Assembly: GCF_000488255.1 (NCBI RefSeq)
Contig: NZ_KI530755.1
Coordinates: forward strand, 124,001-188,000
Reading direction: 5' to 3'
Length of the DNA: 64,000 bases
Source of the DNA: Acinetobacter indicus CIP 110367
Lineage (GTDB): Bacteria; Pseudomonadota; Gammaproteobacteria; Pseudomonadales; Moraxellaceae
Part shown: piece by piece, positions 63,206 to 64,000 of the stretch
Layout: each line of letters opens with the position of its first letter
Position numbering within the stretch: position 1 is the first letter of the stretch
Made by a program: the position numbers and the translations under genes
The notes under the pieces: model-generated
Seen by the model: only the letters and a program-made list of their open reading frames with translations
Database searches by the model: none
What the model was told of the DNA's origin: nothing

Positions 63206-64000
63206 CTAAAAAGATGAAAGATTGATTAAGTTGTTCTGACGCCATTGCTGTGGCGTGTGCTGGGTCCATTGTTTAAAGGCACGCTGAAAGGCACTCTGTT
63301 CCGAATAGCCGAGCAGCAGGGCAATTTCCTGTAGGCTTAAATGTGGATCTTTTAAATATTGTTCGGCCAGTAAGCAGCGTACTTCCTGAATCCGTTGTTG
63401 ATAGGTGGTGCCTTGCTGCTGTAAATGCCGTTGTAACTGCCGTACTGACAAATTCAGCTGCTGGGCAATATGTTCAATCTGGTACATATTGCGTTGTAAA
63501 CCGGTCAGAATCGCCTGCTGTAAACGGTGGTCAATCTGGGTGGAATTTGGCAGTTTTTCCAGCAGAGCCTTGGCCTGTTGGAGCAATAAATGCTGTAAGG
63601 TCTGATCCCCCTGATAAAAGGGTTTGGACAGCTCCTGCAACGGCATTAGCACCTGGGTTTTTTCCTGGGAAAAACGTACCTTGCAATGAAAATACTGCTC
63701 ATACAGCGCCACATGCCGTGGCGCCGGATTCTGGAAATGTACTTCATGCAGGCAAATATCCTGAAACTCCATAAAATGTTTCAGGAACTCCACCATCAGC
63801 GCAATGGCAATTTCATTGGTCAGTTGCGTGGTCATGGTCGGCGGCAGGTCAGCCCAGCGAATGGAGAGATAATTACCTTGCACTTCCACCTGTAACGGAC
63901 TGCCGTCGTAGACCAGCCGGTGAAAGTCATGATAGCGTTGCAACGCTTCGCCCAGATTGTCACAGGACAGGGCAATATAGGCAATAATGCCCAGATGTTT
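63206..64000 (-). CDS. AraC-family transcriptional regulator, 5' end outside the window
   Basis: At least 264 residues; the frame stays open to the window edge. The C-terminal double HTH is complete: IEHIAQQLNLSVRQLQRHLQ, QQGTTYQQRIQEVRCLLAEQ and the second helix pair LSLQEIALLLGYSEQSAFQR AFKQW (helix ends AFKQWTQHTPQQWR). The upstream part (HLGIIAYIALSCDNLGEAL, RYHDFHRLVYDGSP) matches the N-terminal arabinose-binding-like domain of the group that senses amino acids or aromatic ligands. The inducer is not known. It is 100 bases upstream of aqpZ on the same strand but separated by an AT-rich promoter region. Confidence 0.88.
   Translation of the reverse strand, partial: KHLGIIAYIALSCDNLGEALQRYHDFHRLVYDGSPLQVEVQGNYLSIRWADLPPTMTTQLTNEIAIALMVEFLKHFMEFQDICLHEVHFQNPAPRHVALYEQYFHCKVRFSQEKTQVLMPLQELSKPFYQGDQTLQHLLLQQAKALLEKLPNSTQIDHRLQQAILTGLQRNMYQIEHIAQQLNLSVRQLQRHLQQQGTTYQQRIQEVRCLLAEQYLKDPHLSLQEIALLLGYSEQSAFQRAFKQWTQHTPQQWRQNNLINLSSF

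Overview
The window is gammaproteobacterial chromosome, almost certainly from the genus Acinetobacter. The gene at 31331-32218 reads as the Acinetobacter porin Omp33-36, there are two more porins of the same family, the insertion sequence at 42756-43574 is an IS6-family element with the 14-bp ends shared by IS26 and the IS1006/1007/1008 group, and 46787-49282 carries XerC/XerD (pdif-type) sites like those of Acinetobacter plasmids. The species cannot be fixed from the sequence alone.

Layout. 1-13.4 kb is core metabolism and information processing: guaB, glmM-pdxH-recJ, two porins, prfB with its programmed +1 frameshift, an ArsR-type regulator with an alkene reductase, waaA and rsmE. 13.4-26.9 kb is dominated by acetate use: acs, a LuxR-type response regulator, a giant SSS-PAS-histidine kinase-receiver hybrid sensor (MxtR/CrbS type), and DUF485-actP. 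A convergent sulfonate-type monooxygenase/FMN reductase pair lies inside this block. The promoters of acs, DUF485-actP and an unknown 256-aa gene share the motif ACGACYAAAG at about the same distance from the start codon, which suggests one regulon. 26.9-42.5 kb holds two unknown membrane-associated proteins, an ion-channel-like protein, a BCCT transporter, the Omp33-36 porin, a diguanylate cyclase, uvrA, tenA, a TerC-superfamily protein, a YajR-like MFS transporter and ssb.

42.6-51.9 kb, between ssb and ahpC, is AT-rich accessory DNA. In order: an integrase fragment cut by an IS6 element, a metal-efflux gene with its MerR regulator and a typical 19-bp-spacer operator, a truncated inverted second IS6 copy, a higBA toxin-antitoxin pair, a candidate CsrA/RsmA-titrating small RNA on the minus strand, five XerC/D sites in alternating orientation delimiting small gene modules (one linker hit by an ISNCY element), a mipA/ompV gene, an IS3 element whose transposase has lost a catalytic Asp, and a broken gene. 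52.2-64 kb returns to chromosomal genes: ahpC, a pirin, an FAD oxidoreductase-methyltransferase pair, tRNA-Thr, tRNA-Ser, kup, a secreted Ala/Pro-rich protein, a membrane-anchored NUC nuclease, an aqpZ gene broken by one extra base, and an AraC-type regulator running off the window.

The most notable items are the XerC/D module array with its conserved linkers, the AGGA-loop small RNA beside it, the shared promoter motif of the acetate genes, a second possible small RNA at 32.7 kb, and the duplicated metal-binding-like N-terminus of the efflux protein.
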